A stretch of DNA of 64,000 bases from Globodera rostochiensis (lineage: Eukaryota > Nematoda > Chromadorea > Rhabditida > Heteroderidae), in NCBI GenBank assembly GCA_018350325.1, contig JAEVLN010000010.1, forward strand, positions 434,001-498,000, written 5' to 3'. A model generated the notes under the pieces. The model worked only from the letters and a program-made list of their open reading frames with translations, had not been told where the DNA came from and made no database searches. Shown here piece by piece: positions 34,970 through 47,990 of this stretch. Numbering within the stretch: the first letter of the stretch is position 1; the number at the start of each line of letters is the position of its first letter. The position numbers and the translations under genes are program-made.

Positions 34970-35688
34970 GGCAGTTTTTACGAAACGACCCAGCACGGAA
35001 GAAAACATGCAAAAAAGATATCACTTTAATGTTTTTAGCAAGGTCAGCAATTGCTTATAAAAATGATCGGAGCCTTAACACCCATTTTTCTTGAAGACTA
35101 GGGATCGGGATTGCGACTGAAATGTCCGTTTTTGGGACTCAAACTCCCTTATATGACTTTGGGTTTTTTTAATTTATCTTTATTTTGTCCGCTAGTCCTT
35201 GTTTTTTGATCGGGATTTAAATCATTTTTCTCTTTATAAAATCCCAGCTTACTAATATTTCCTTAAAATTAAAAATTAATAGAGCATCACTTATGTATTT
35301 TGTTTAAACAACTCTATATTTTTTAAGAAACTATCCCAAGCCGAATAGACGAATCGCGATTTGAGGAGGAAGAAGACCTAAAAAATGCGATGTTTTTGGT
35401 ATTGGACCGATGATTGGACTCAAATCGGTGATTGTTGGACATATAGTTGATACAAATTTGTAAAACAAAAGTTGCGTAGAATTGTTGGATTGGTTGGTTG
35501 GTTGGATATTTGCTAAAAAGCAGAAACCCCCGACAGGCGGTGAGTGGGTCAGCGATTTGAGACCCATAAGCCAGACTTCGTTTTTTTCGGTCCCCCGAGG
35601 ACCTGCCAGAAACCGCCAACAAAAGGTTTTGAGTAGGGTTGGACGGGACCGGGACTTTACCGGGACCCAAAAAATATTCTTTTGGACC
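34970..35688. other. Spacer before satellite, no gene supported
   Basis: Includes CCGATGATTGGACTCAAATC-like simple sequence and, at 35634-35680, GGACGGGACCGGGAC, matching the end of the MITE type at 30537. The ORFs at 35323-35709 have no conserved features. Confidence 0.5.
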
Positions 35689-37627
35689 GACATTTTTAAT
35701 TCCATTTAAAAGCCTTTATTATACTGAGGAGAATAAAAGGTGCAAAATGCCAAATATTTCATAATATTAGGGTATACATTTCAATAGAAATTATCCGAAA
35801 AATATCCTTTTGGACAACCATTTTTAATTCCATTTAAAAGCCTTTATTATACTGAGGAGAATAAAAGGTGCAAAATGTCAAATATTTCATAATATTAGGG
35901 TATACATTTCAATAGAAATTATCCGAAAAATATTCTTTTGGACAACCATTTTTAATTCCATTTAAAAACCTTTATTATACTGAGGAGAATAAAAGGTGCA
36001 AAATGCCAAATATTTCATAATATTAGGGTATACATTTCAATAGAAATTATCCGAAAAATATCCTTTTGGACCGACATTTTTAATTCCATTTAAAAACCTT
36101 TATTATACTGAGGAGAATAAAAGGTGCAAAATGCCAAATATTTCATAATATTAGGGTATACATTTCAATAGAAATTATCCGAAAAATATTCTTTTGGACA
36201 ACCATTTTTAATTCCATTTAAAAGCCTTTATTATACTGAGGAGAATAAAAGGTGCAAAATGTCAAATATTTCATAATATTAGGGTATACATTTCAATAGA
36301 AATTATCCGAAAAATATCCTTTTGGACAACCATTTTTAATTCCATTTAAAAGCCTTTATTATACTGAGGAGAATAAAAGGTGCAAAATGCCAAATATTTC
36401 ATAATATTAGGGTATACATTTCAATAGAAATTATCCGAAAAATATCCTTTTGGACAACCATTTTTAATTCCATTTAAAAACCTTTATTATTCTGAGGAGA
36501 ATAAAAGGTGCAAAATGTCAAATATTTCATAATATTAGGGTATACATTTCAATAGAAATTATCCGAAAAATATTCTTTTGGACAACCATTTTTAATTCCA
36601 TTTAAAAGCCTTTATTATACTGAGGAGAATAAAAGGTGCAAAATGTCAAATATTTCATAATATTAGGGTATACATTTCAATAGAAATTATCCGAAAAATA
36701 TTCTTTTGGACAACCATTTTTAATTCCATTTAAAAGCCTTTATTATACTGAGGAGAATAAAAGGTGCAAAATGTCAAATATTTCATAATATTAGGGTATA
36801 CATTTCAATAGAAATTATCCGAAAAATATTCTTTTGGACAACCATTTTTAATTCCATTTAAAAGCCTTTATTATACTGAGGAGAATAAAAGGTGCAAAAT
36901 GTCAAATGTTTCATAATATTAGGGTATACATTTCAATAGAAATTATCCGAAAAATATTCTTTTGGACAACCATTTTTAATTCCATTTAAAAGCCATTATT
37001 ATACTGAGGAGAATAAAAGGTGCAAAATGTCAAATGTTTCATAATATTAGGGTATACATTTCAATAGAAATTATCCGAAAAATATCCTTTTGGACAACCA
37101 TTTTTAATTCCATTTAAAAGCCTTTATTATACTGAGGAGAATAAAAGGTGCAAAATGTCAAATGTTTCATAATATTAGGGTATACATTTCAATAGAAATT
37201 ATCCGAAAAATATTCTTTTGGACAACCATTTTTAATTCCATTTAAAAGCCTTTATTATACTGAGGAGAATAAAAGGTGCAAAATGTCAAATATTTCATAA
37301 TATTAGGGTATACATTTCAATAGAAATTATCCGAAAAATATTCTTTTGGACAACCATTTTTAATTCCATTTAAAAGCCTTTATTATACTGAGGAGAATAA
37401 AAGGTGCAAAATGTCAAATATTTCATAATATTAGGGTATACATTTCAATAGAAATTATCCGAAAAATATTCTTTTGGACAACCATTTTTAATTCCATTTA
37501 AAAGCCATTATTATACTGAGGAGAATAAAAGGTGCAAAATGTCAAATGTTTCATAATATTAGGGTATACATTTCAATAGAAATTATCCGAAAAATATCCT
37601 TTTGGACAACCATTTTTAATTCCATTT
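35689..37627. repeat. 128-bp satellite array, forward orientation, about 15 units
   Basis: Unit length 128 (CTTTTGGAC marks at 35807, 35935 and 36063). Units are nearly identical and contain GAGGAGAATAAAAGGTGCAA and TTAGGGTATACATTTCAATA. Variation is limited to a few positions (ATTCTTTT/ATCCTTTT, TGTCAAAT/TGCCAAAT, AAAGCC/AAACC). AT-rich, no coding potential. Confidence 0.97.
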
Positions 37628-40225
37628 ACTCCTCAGTATAATAAAGGCTTTTAAATGGAATTAAAAATGGTTGTCCAAAAGAATATTTTTCGGATAATTT
37701 CTATTGAAATGTATACCCTAATATTATGAAATATTTGACATTTTGCACCTTTTATTCTCCTCAGAATAATAAAGGTTTTTAAATGGAATTAAAAATGGTT
37801 GTCCAAAAGGATATTTTTCGGATAATTTCTATTGAAATGTATACCCTAATATTATGAAATATTTGGCATTTTGCACCTTTTATTCTCCTCAGTATAATAA
37901 AGGCTTTTAAATGGAATTAAAAATGGTTGTCCAAAAGGATATTTTTCGGATAATTTCTATTGAAATGTATACCCTAATATTATGAAACATTTGACATTTT
38001 GCACCTTTTATTCTCCTCAGTATAATAATGGCTTTTAAATGGAAAAAAATGGTTGTCCAAAAGAATATTTTTCGGATAATTTCTATTGAAATGTATACCC
38101 TAATATTATGAAATATTTGACATTTTGCACCTTTTATTCTCCTCAGTATAGTAAAGGCTTTTAAATGGAATTAAAAATGGTTGCCCAAAAGAATATTTTT
38201 CGGATAATTTCTATTGAAATGTATACCCTAATATTATGAAATATTTGACATTTTGCACCTTTTATTCTCCTCAGAATAATAAAGGTTTTTAAATGGAATT
38301 AAAAATGGTTGTCCAAAAGAATATTTTTCGGATAATTTCTATTGAAATGTATACCCTAATATTATGAAATATTTGACATTTTGCACCTTTTATTCTCCTC
38401 AGTATAGTAAAGGCTTTTAAATGGAATTAAAAATGGTTGCCCAAAAGAATATTTTTCGGATAATTTCTATTGAAATGTATACCCTAATATTATGAAATAT
38501 TTGACATTTTGCACCTTTTATTCTCCTCAGAATAATAAAGGCTTTTAAATGGAATTAAAAATGGTTGTCCAAAAGAATATTTTTCGGATAATTTCTATTG
38601 AAATGTATACCCTAATATTATGAAATATTTGACATTTTGCACCTTTTATTCTCCTCAGTATAGTAAAGGCTTTTAAATGGAATTAAAAATGGTTGTCCAA
38701 AAGAATATTTTTCGGATAATTTCTATTGAAATGTATACCCTAATATTATGAAATATTTGACATTTTGCACCTTTTATTCTCCTCAGAATAATAAAGGTTT
38801 TTAAATGGAATTAAAAATGGTTGTCCAAAAGAATATTTTTCGGATAATTTCTATTGAAATGTATACCCTAATATTATGAAATATTTGACATTTTGCACCT
38901 TTTATTCTCCTCAGAATAATAATGGCTTTCAAATGGAATTAAAAATGGTTGTCCAAAAGAATATTTTTCGGATAATTTCTATTGAAATGTATACCCTAAT
39001 ATTATGAAATATTTGACATTTTGCACCTTTTATTCTCCTCAGAATAATAAAGGTTTTTAAATGGAATTAAAAATGGTTGTCCAAAAGAATATTTTTCGGA
39101 TAATTTCTATTGAAATGTATACCCTAATATTATGAAATATTTGACATTTTGCACCTTTTATTCTCCTCAGAATAATAAAGGCTTTTAAATGGAATTAAAA
39201 ATGGTTGTCCAAAAGAATATTTTTCTAATTTCTATTGAAATGTATACCCTAATATTATGAAATATTTGACATTTTGCACCTTTTATTCTCCTCAGAATAA
39301 TAAAGGTTTTTAAATGGAATTAAAAATGGTTGTCCAAAAGAATATTTTTCGGATAATTTCTATTGAAATGTATACCCTAATATTATGAAATATTTGACAT
39401 TTTGCACCTTTTATTCTCCTCAGAATAATAAAGGCTTTTAAATGGAATTAAAAATGGTTGTCCAAAAGAATATTTTTCGGATAATTTCTATTGAAATGTA
39501 TACCCTAATATTATGAAATATTTGACATTTTGCACCTTTTATTCTCCTCAGAATAATAAAGGTTTTTAAATGGAATTAAAAATGGTTGTCCAAAAGAATA
39601 TTTTTCTAATTTCTATTGAAATGTATACCCTAATATTATGAAATATTTGACATTTTGCACCTTTTATTCTCCTCAGAATAATAAAGGTTTTTAGATGGAA
39701 TTAAAAATGGTTGTCCAAAAGAATATTTTTCTAATTTCTATTGAAATGTATACCCTAATATTATGAAATATTTGACATTTTGCACCTTTTATTCTCCTCA
39801 GTATAGTAAAGGCTTTTAAATGGAATTAAAAATGGTTGTCCAAAAGAATATTTTTCGGATAATTTCTATTGAAATGTATACCCTAATATTATGAAATATT
39901 TGACATTTTGCACCTTTTATTCTCCTCAGAATAATAAAGGTTTTTAAATGGAATTAAAAATGGTTGTCCAAAAGAATATTTTTCTAATTTCTATTGAAAT
40001 GTATACCCTAATATTATGAAATATTTGACATTTTGCACCTTTTATTCTCCTCAGAATAATAAAGGTTTTTAAATGGAATTAAAAATGGTTGTCCAAAAGA
40101 ATATTTTTCTAATTTCTATTGAAATGTATACCCTAATATTATGAAATATTTGACATTTTGCACCTTTTATTCTCCTCAGTATAATAATGGCTTTTAAATG
40201 GAATTAAAAATGGTTGTCCAAAAGA
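37628..40225. repeat. 128-bp satellite array, reverse orientation, about 20 units
   Basis: Same unit as the left array, reverse-complemented from the junction at about 37628. Several units on the right half lack the 8-9 bases around CGGATAAT, giving about 119-120-bp subtypes that alternate with full units, a sign of higher-order amplification. The array stops abruptly at AAAAGAAAAAAAGATATC. Confidence 0.97.
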
Positions 40226-41545
40226 AAAAAAGATATCATTAAATGTAGAGTGCTAAAACAAAGGCACAGCAAAAAAGCGAAAGTGATTGGATTTGGATAG
40301 ATAAAATATTGGGAGATGAACAAAAACTGTTACATTTCTGGTCAATGGAAAACAGCAATTTTCCGGGGTCTTTAACACTGGCACTGAATAATAATGATTG
40401 CCCCCAAACTTTCTCTGTCAAAAAACTTTTATTAACTCCATGAGAGACGTGCGAGCGAAGACACACGGGCGGGCAGTAACGATGCCCATCCAGCAACACA
40501 ACCACACAAAATCCGGAAATGGACGGACGAACGGCGAAATGTGCCGTCGCCGACGCCGCCGCCGGTGACGTCCATTTCTGAACTTGGAACACACCATCAG
40601 ACAACCAATTCTTCATGCACATCAATCAGAAACCATTCAAACCCGCAGACAGAGTGAGTTTGGGTAATTAATATGCATTCTTTTTTTGTTGCATATTACT
40701 TACCGTACACACGACGGAATGGGAACCGGAGGTATGGGATTTTTTATACATAAAATTGTTTCTTATTGATGCTCAAGAATAGCACAACATTGATCAGCTA
40801 AAATACAAGCCGAAGCTTAATACACAAAAACACATTGATTGTTGTCAATAAATTATTTTACTCAAATTTTAATATTTTTAATTCAATCCCCTTAGGCTGT
40901 CCGTTCTGTGAGTGACGTGATTCAATTTTGGCTAAGGTTCAACTTTCCCTAGTGAAAATCTTTTTTATTCTTTTTATTTTACTCCCTGGTGTGGTGTAAT
41001 GGTGAGTGATATGTGATGCCTGGGGCTGTGGGTTCGAACCCCCGACTTTGTAAATGATTTTTTTTCTCTCTTTTTATGAACTTTGATGGTAATTAAAAAT
41101 ATTTTAGATTTAATATTTTTTGAAGACATATAAATTTTTTATTTGTTTCATTAAACTTGAGAAAAAAATCATAGGGGGACCCTTTTGTTTTGTTTTTAAA
41201 AATCAAGACAAATTTTTTTAACAATTCCATCAAAATCTTCAAAAAATGGTTGCAAATCCCTTAACAAATTAAGTCAAAAATTCAAAATTTTCTCGGCGGC
41301 GCCTATCGGCACCGCCGACCCCCCCCCCCTGATGTAAAGCAGAATTCTCAAAAAATTTTGAATTTGAGTTGCTCCCCATTCTCAAAATTCGGTCGCCCCC
41401 GACCTTCGACATGACCAACCCCAAGTCTCGGGGTAAAGTCTTGGTAAGGTTAGGTCTCGAGCATCACTAGGAAGTGATTGAACACTTTGTCCAATGCATC
41501 ATCAATTAAAATTTCAGACTGAATTTCACTCGGAAAATTTTTAAT
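40226..41545. other. Spacer right of the satellite, with tRNA-like and MITE remnants
   Basis: A GC-richer patch at 40430-40630 has a 128-residue minus-strand ORF without recognised domains; not called. Palindromic GGCGGCGCCTATCGGCACCG occurs near 41296, and a hAT-like end (CTCGAGCATCACTAG) near 41456-41470. Confidence 0.5.
40985..41050 (+). other. tRNA-derived SINE-like sequence
   Basis: GGTGTGGTGTAATGGTGAG (box A) and GTGGGTTCGAACCCCCGAC (box B) are followed by TTTGTA and a T-run. An inverted relative is at 43695-43790 on the minus strand with the same GGTGTAATGGTGAG and CCCCGACTGTGT, so this is a repeat family, not a single tRNA gene. Confidence 0.55.
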
Positions 41546-41552
41546 TTGGAAC

Positions 41553-41735
41553 AGTCTAAGAACAGTTTACTCTGTTCTGTTCCTGTTCTGTTCCTGTTCT
41601 GTTCCTGTTCTGTTCCTGTTCCTGTTCCTGTTCTGTTCTGTTCTCGAGGTCGGAACAGAACAGGAACAGAACAGACAGGCTGTTCTAAGATTTTAGAACA
41701 GAACAGGAACAGGAACAGGTTCAAAATTGTTGGAA
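41553..41735. repeat. Self-complementary GTTCCTGTTC/GAACAGGAAC repeat
   Basis: TCTGTTCCTGTTCTG units on the left face GAACAGAACAGGAACAGG units on the right around TCTCGAGGTCGGAAC. The whole forms a hairpin of about 180 bases, like the GGTTCC stretch at 2290-2535. Short ORFs in all frames are artefacts. Confidence 0.8.
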
Positions 41736-42645
41736 CAGGAAAACACTGGTTAAAATCCATCAGGTGCAAGTGCGGGCAGGACGTCAACATCTTTTCATTT
41801 TAGCCCGAAATTTGAGATCGGTAAAATACAATGGGCAAGGTGCCAATATGGAGGGGTAAAGTGCAAGAGGTGAAATGCCAACAGGCAATGTGCCGCCAAA
41901 ATATAAAGGGCCATAAGGGAAATGCCAAGGGGCAATGTGCCAAAGGCTGAAAATTCCATGGAAAAGGGCCAACCTTTCATTTATATTCTTTAGTATTCAT
42001 AAAATGCCTTTTTACCTTTCCCATAAATTGTACAAATCCGTGACGATTTTGGGGAAAGCAGCCAATAATTCTGACTTTTACTTAAATTAAATTCAAATAA
42101 AAATATTAGATAAAAAAATGATCTTTTACTCTTTTTATTGGGCCGAAACGGTCTTTGCCTTCCTTCTGATGATTTCCTCAATAACTTTTGAAGCAACGGT
42201 TGGCAATTTTTAATTAATAATTAAAATATGTAATTTATTAGCGTTAGGGATGACTCCGAAAAAGCCGACTAATTAATTCATTAATCTGGTACGCGTTAGA
42301 GGTGTAAAAAGCCAAGTTAGGCTTATTTTCAAAAAACCCTAATTGTCTAATTAATTTTGCCTTGTATCCGTCCGACCCACACAAATATTCCCAATTTTAG
42401 TGTTCGGGCCCCGTTTCGGATTTATTCAATTCGCTTATCGTTGGCATAACATCCGCCAACGAACATTCGGCGGTGTCCATTTCCAAACAGCGACCATTGG
42501 AATTGAAATTGGCCGATGCGCAAATGTTGCAGCAATGGATTGGCCAAATTGCGCGGAAAATTGTTGTTGAGGATGGCATTTTTGCCGGAAATTACTCCTG
42601 CGGCCTGAACATCAACATTAATGCCGTTATTTTAACCGATGGATT

Positions 42646-44172
42646 CAGGGCTTCTATATATGTGCGGAAACGTGGAAATTCGCAAGTTTTGGGGTACTTT
42701 TCCACGGTTTTTCCATGTTTCTTAAAGTTGCCACGTTTTCCACGTTTTAGGATTTTTTGCCACGTTTTTTCCACGGTTTAGTATCGAATGGACTTTCTCT
42801 CAATTTATAGGATATATTTTAAAAATTTATTTGTAAACATTTCGCCAATATGAGGACTTAAAAAACTCAAAATTTTTCGACCCCTCCCATTGTTAAAAAG
42901 CTTCAAAAAATTTAACCGTTTTTTAAAATTTTGGTTGCAAATTTCTTAACAAATTGAGTCAAAATTCAAAATTTTCTCGGCGGCGCCTATCGGCACCGCC
43001 GACCCCCTCCTCCCAGAAATAAGGCAAAATTCTCAACAAAAAAAGCATTTATTGAAAATATCTTAATAAAAATTATTTTCAAAAAACGGAAAACGGAAAA
43101 ACGGAAATATTTTTTTTAACGGAAAACGTAAAACGGAAAAAAAGGGCCAAAAACAACGGAAAACGGAAAACGGAAAAATTTTCAAATAAAATAAAAAAAT
43201 TATTTTTTTTTTAAAAATAATTTATTTAATAAATATTTTTTGAAATATTAACAGTAATTATTTTTTAAAATTTTGAAGGATGTCTTTTTTTCAGCGGCCT
43301 TCTAAATCTATTTTAGGCTTTTGGGTAGGGGGGGTCGGCGGTGCCGATAGGCGCCGCCGGAGAAAATTTTGAAATTTTCGACTCAATTTGTTAAGGATTT
43401 GCAACCAAAATTTTAAAAAATTCGGCAATTTTTGAAGCTTATTAGGAGTGGTAAGGGTCCGGCGGCGCCGATAGGCGCCGCCGGAAGAATTTTTTTAAAA
43501 ACTTAACAAGATTTGTTAAGAAAATCGTTCCAAAAATGAAAATGCAAAACAAAATCCCCAAAATGTTTTTGATTTCGTCCTGAAAAGCTTGTGAATTGGC
43601 ATCTAAAATGTTTGTTTGTAATTGGAAAAAGTTAAAAAGAATTTTTAAAAATTATTTAACCACCGTAACTGTACAGAAAATAAGAAATAATCACTGACAC
43701 AGTCGGGGATCTGAACCCCCACCCAAACTTATCTTACGACACCAACCACTCTCACCATTACACCACAACCAAACCGCGTTCCAATGCCCCAAAAATCCCA
43801 TTCTTAGGGGTGTATATTTTTTCCGTTTTTTTCCGTTAAAAGGGCATTTTAACGGAAACGGAAAAAAAGGCCCAAAAACAACGGAAAAACGGAAAACGGA
43901 ATTCCGCCCATCCCTGCAACTCACCCCCTAATAATCACTTTTCCCCCAACTCCCCCCCCCCCGAAAAAATTTTCAAGTTCAATTCCGATTTGACTTGTCC
44001 CAAGCCCATAATTACTTCCTTTCTCAACCAAAATTGCTCAAAATGGTGAAAAGTGGTCGGTGATAAATATGCTAGTTAATGATTGTTCGAGCAATTTATA
44101 TTAAATTAAAGGCTTAAAAAAATTTCCACGTTTTTTCCACGGTTTTGAAAAAATTTCCACGTTTTTTGAGGA
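42646..44172. mobile_element. Composite repeat insertion splitting copy C exon 1
   Basis: Contains the CCACGGTTT element shared with 14550-14790, three GGCGCC palindromic blocks (about 42977, 43335, 43462), a tRNA-like SINE end on the minus strand (43695-43790), AACGGAAAACGG simple repeats and a poly-C end near 43955. Ends of the original insertion were not defined; several elements are nested. Confidence 0.65.
43695..43790 (-). other. tRNA-derived SINE-like sequence (minus)
   Basis: Minus strand: GTTGTGGTGTAATGGTGAG box A and GGGGGTTCAGATCCCCGAC box B. Same family as 40985-41050. Confidence 0.5.
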
Positions 44173-46080
44173 AAAAGGCCAATTTTTGAAATTGCTCTTT
44201 TCATTCGGGGCAATGTTGAGCGCCTAGATTGGAGAGCAATCGCAACAAAACGGCACTTTACGCGCGCTTTTAAAGGCTTATGAATGTGTTGGAGGGCAAT
44301 TTAAAGGGTAAAATAATATTTTTAATAATTATTATTTATTTAAATTTCATATTCACTTTAAGCATTTCCGACTTTGACATTGGAGCGGTCATATCCGATT
44401 GTGCAATTAAAATCTTGGAAAGTCATCCAATTAGCAATTTAAATCTTCCTTATATTCGTAAGTGTGAAGCAGAATTCGTAAAAAAAATTGTAACCAAAAA
44501 ATCTTATTTTTGGTTTTTCCAAGCCCCTTACCGAAAAACGTCATAAATTTTGCGTCTTTCATTTATAACAAATTTTTGTCTAACCGGACAAATCTGTTCT
44601 CAAAACGCTTTTTGGAAGAGAATGTATTGAGCGTTTCAAATCTCGGCAAGGAGCCTGTCAAATCTCGGCGAATTGCGCTCCAATTGCTGTTTCGTCTAAA
44701 AAATTGGGGGCCCAAAAAGTTGGAGGAATTTCCGTCGAAAAACCCATTCGAAAATGTAATGAAATTGACCAGAAGAGATACATAAGTGTAATTTTGGCAT
44801 TTTCATCCGGAATTTATTAAAAAGAATGGCCAAATTTGAATTATTGGAAGATTATTTTGGCGAGCTGAACATCAGTGAGCTGGTTGGATACATTCAAACA
44901 TATTTGGAATTTAATGAGGAATTTTCTGCGAATAATTGTGAAAAAGAGAAGAAAAACGAAGGAATTGCAAATTCAAAAATTTACCCATTCTTTGACGAAG
45001 CATGTTTGGACGGGTGCAATTTGTTGACTGGGTTTTGTTCGTTAGTTTAAAAAAATTTAATTGATTACGGGGAACGATTTCGGTGCCCGTCGGACCCAAG
45101 ATTTTTGAAATCTTCAAAATTTATGACCCCCCAACAATATACCTAAGCTTATTTTAAGTCATTTATTTATTTTTAAGAAATAATTAAACAAATTGACGAG
45201 CTCAATGAGAGCATAAAAAGTCGTCATGCGAAAGACTAGTTGCCAGTATTTTTGGAATACGTCAATAAATGTGAAGGTGCAATGAAAATAATTATGACCA
45301 AATTCGACAAAAATAAATTTGGGCTAAAATTGAAAGCGGAAGTAAAGAAAATGTTGAAATTGGGTGATGAAACAATGCCTAAAGACACATTTGATCCATT
45401 TTTCTCAAATTTGGCCAAAATTAGACAAATTTGCGTGGAAAACATTGAACAATATGAACGACAAATTCCATTTAAAATAAATGTTAGAATTAAACAAAAA
45501 GAAAATCATAACAAATTTTACGATCTTATTGCAATTTTTTTTATTTTGGAAGAAAATCGATTAAAAATGAGAAAGAAGAAAGGCTTGAATTTGATTTGAA
45601 TGGGGCAAACGGCGATCAAAGCGATTTTGGACAAAAATTTGAATGAAAAAGCCAAAAATTTACTATCGGCAACAAATCAACTAGTGAAAAAGAAAAATTT
45701 GAATTTTGAAACGGCGATCAAAGCGATTTTGGACAAAAATTTGAATGAAAAAGCCAAAAATTTACTAAAAGAATTTTTATGTGCCAAAAGAAATTCTGCG
45801 GAAAAGTGCCATTATATTTATTTTTGTGTTGGTGGATTTTGTTTGCCCCAATCATGCCAAATGTATGCATTACCTCACAATAATCCATGCCAATCATTCG
45901 AGAATCGATCGATGCCTTCGCCTTTTAGGCGAATGCCTCGCTTGGAAGATAGACATAAATATTTATATTTTTTTATTTTAGTGATAGTTACTAAATAAAT
46001 TTGTGAAAATAAAAAAGAGGCAAACAATTTTGTAAATTTTACAACAGATTATCAAATAAATTTCAAAATTTCAATCCTTT

Positions 46081-46796
46081 ATGATGCCTGCTAAATTATT
46101 TCCAATGCCCACTCTTTTCCTTTTCCTTGGCTTACTTTGCTTGGATTTGGTCAGCAGTACGAAGATGATTGGTTAGTCATTGTCAAAATTAATTAAATTG
46201 CAAATCCGAAAATGCTAAGCATTCAGAAACGGAAGGAAACGCTTCAAATTCCGTCGCCAATTCAGCAAATAATGGCCCCGGTTTAAATTTTTTAATCTTT
46301 TTTAACAAATTAAAACGCGCCGCTCAACCCATTCTTACAAATTATTCAGCGCAAGCTTTGCCTTCGACCCCCAAAAAACTGATTGCGCCAGGCCTAATAT
46401 GTCCCCCTGCCCCAAAGAAGCTCAGACTAACTTCAGCAGGTAATAGGGACGACCGACACACATTCAATCACATATATACAACTTCCTGATCAATCAATGG
46501 GTAGAGTGAGTTGATCGAATTTGGTTCAACCAGCAGACGACGAGACGTCATCGCAAAAGGGATTACGATACGGAATCGCGCGAAAATTCCATTCAATCTC
46601 GAACAATTCTTCCAAAAATAGTCGGACGGAATCCCGGTCGTGGTGGGGTTACGAACAAACTCAAGGGGTCCCAAAGAGACAACCGTATCCCTACCCGGTC
46701 ACATGCATTACTGCACAGAACTACGGTAATGAAGCTTTTCAGATACGTCTGGTCCGCCCGCTACAAGAGAAAGGATTATTTCGCTTGAAGAGATCG
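46081..46796 (+). pseudogene. Second copy of the secreted-protein gene, last exon deleted
   Basis: Exons 46081-46171, 46227-46280, 46350-46439 and 46743-46796 have exactly the lengths (91, 54, 90, 54) and phase-1 borders of the gene at 12088. The signal-peptide exon encodes an identical peptide, and the other exons carry substitutions such as QCLIC to PGLIC. After the exon-4 donor the sequence jumps from GTGTCCAAT to TGGCGTTTATTTATCATTTC, which corresponds to 12831 joined to about 13082. That deletion removes exon 5 with the stop codon. The duplicated block spans about 11855-12830 and 45855-46820. A 124-residue ORF (46521-46895) in the alternative frame covers intron 3 and exon 4; it is open here but stopped by TAG in the first copy. 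Confidence 0.8.
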
Positions 46797-46819
46797 GTAA
46801 ACAAATTTCTCAGTGTCCA

Positions 46820-47280
46820 ATGGCGTTTATTTATCATTTCTATGGAGAATTTTTTTTCAAATATAGCAAAAAATGGGCAAGTTTTTTCTAATTGAAGTAA
46901 TAAGAGAAATTAAAATTTTTGTATGCAAATTAAAGGCATATCAGAAAATTTTCTTGAAAATAAGCAGAATTTTAAAAATTTTCATTTTATGGTGGCAGAA
47001 TTTTTAATCACGAAAAAGTCAATTTTTAGGGGTGCATTTTGAAAATTTTTAAAAAGTCGATCCTTTGGGGTGTATTTTTCGTTTTTATTGCATTTTTGTT
47101 AAGGAATTTTTTTTGATAAATTGCGAAATATGGATAAAAATATGGAATATGGATAAAATATGGAATATGGATAAAAATCGCGAAATATGGAAAAATATGG
47201 ATTATAAAATGGGCCCTAGAAGCTCCAACCAAAGCTAAAAACACTATTTCTGGCATTTATACGCTGTTCCGAGTGCGCAA
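46820..47280. other. Intergenic, degenerate repeats
   Basis: AT-rich, with ATATGGATAAAAATATGG simple repeat at 47125-47200 and a GTCGATCCTTTGGGGTG transposon remnant near 47055. No gene. Confidence 0.6.
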
Positions 47281-47506
47281 AAAAAATATGGATTTCCATA
47301 TAATTTGTGGCCCTATTTATCGTTGAAATTGGCGCCTTTTTGGAATTAACTGGCGCTGCTGATTTTATCGTTGAAAGGAGAGAAAGGAGCTCTGCAGCTG
47401 CTGGTTGGGTGGCTGCATTCTTAAAAGAAAAATTGACGTATGCATATTTGTTAGATGTTTAGTGCCTGTCCGTTATATTGCATTATTTTGTATTATTATG
47501 TCTTAC

Positions 47507-47990
47507 AAATTTGTGGCTGGCACGTGCAGCAAGTTCTGCCGATGACATCAGCCCCGATCGCAGTTCGGCGTTTAGCCAGGCCAGAAATTTGTCCATCTCC
47601 CCAGGGACCTCATCCCAGTCCATTGGGTCGAACACCTCGCCCACGCTGACATCATATGTCCGGAGGACACCCGCGGCAACATGCCGGCCGAGTACACCTT
47701 TGTGGAGGGTAAAAATGTCCTGAAGAATTAAATTCACGTTTCAACCGGATGGTTAACGTAACCTCCAATGTGATGGTTTCGGCTTTGAGGTCGTTTAACA
47801 ATGGGAGCAGTTGACGGTCGCCCGAAAATGGCGAGAATTCCCGGTCAAACGTTCGCAGGATTGCAGTGTTCTCCCGTCGTTCTCTTCGACCTCGTTCTTC
47901 ACCTCCAGCCCCAATTTCTTCACCAGCATCCGGCGCCGGCATGTCCTCTTCTTCAACGCCATCTTCGGTCACAGGCACGGAGAAATACAT
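47507..47990 (-). pseudogene. Fic-family copy 2: exons 1-2 intact, catalytic exon missing
   Basis: Exon 1 47763-47990 (MYFSVPVTEDGVEEED..., 76 codons) and exon 2 47507-47719 (HKGVLGRHVAAGVLRTYDVS to SHKF, 71 codons) are open and joined by a 43-base intron. The GTAAGAC donor after SHKF is kept, and about 230 bases of intron 2, with one unit of the 67-bp repeat, follow. The sequence then changes at about 47280, and no HPFxDGNGR exon is found. Without the catalytic motif no AMP transfer is possible. Confidence 0.78.

Larger units (their letters stand above)
42401..45790 (+). pseudogene. Copy C of the large unknown gene, split and truncated
   Basis: Inverted relative to copies A and B. Exon 1 starts after TTTTAG at 42401 (CSGPVSDLFNSLIVG) and runs to about 42645, is interrupted by 1.5 kb of repeats, and resumes at 44173-44307. 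There AMLSA is followed by a TAG. Exon 2 (about 44363-44459) has an internal deletion. Exon 3 matches from about 44530 (FIYNKFLSNRTNLFSKRFLE), with a stop after LTRRDT before the frame restarts at AKFELLEDYFGELNIS. Exon 4 matches 45177-45790, with internal duplication of the ATKAILDKNLNEKAKNLL-type segment, then breaks into the flank of the secreted-protein copy. Exons 5-8 are absent. Confidence 0.8.

Noticed and set aside
35689..40225. Regularly spaced repeats considered as a CRISPR array
   Set aside because: The whole 128-bp unit repeats, with no unique spacers, and the context is eukaryotic.
40239..40625. 128-residue minus-strand ORF
   Set aside because: No recognisable domain, no splice context, adjoining satellite; not strong enough to call.
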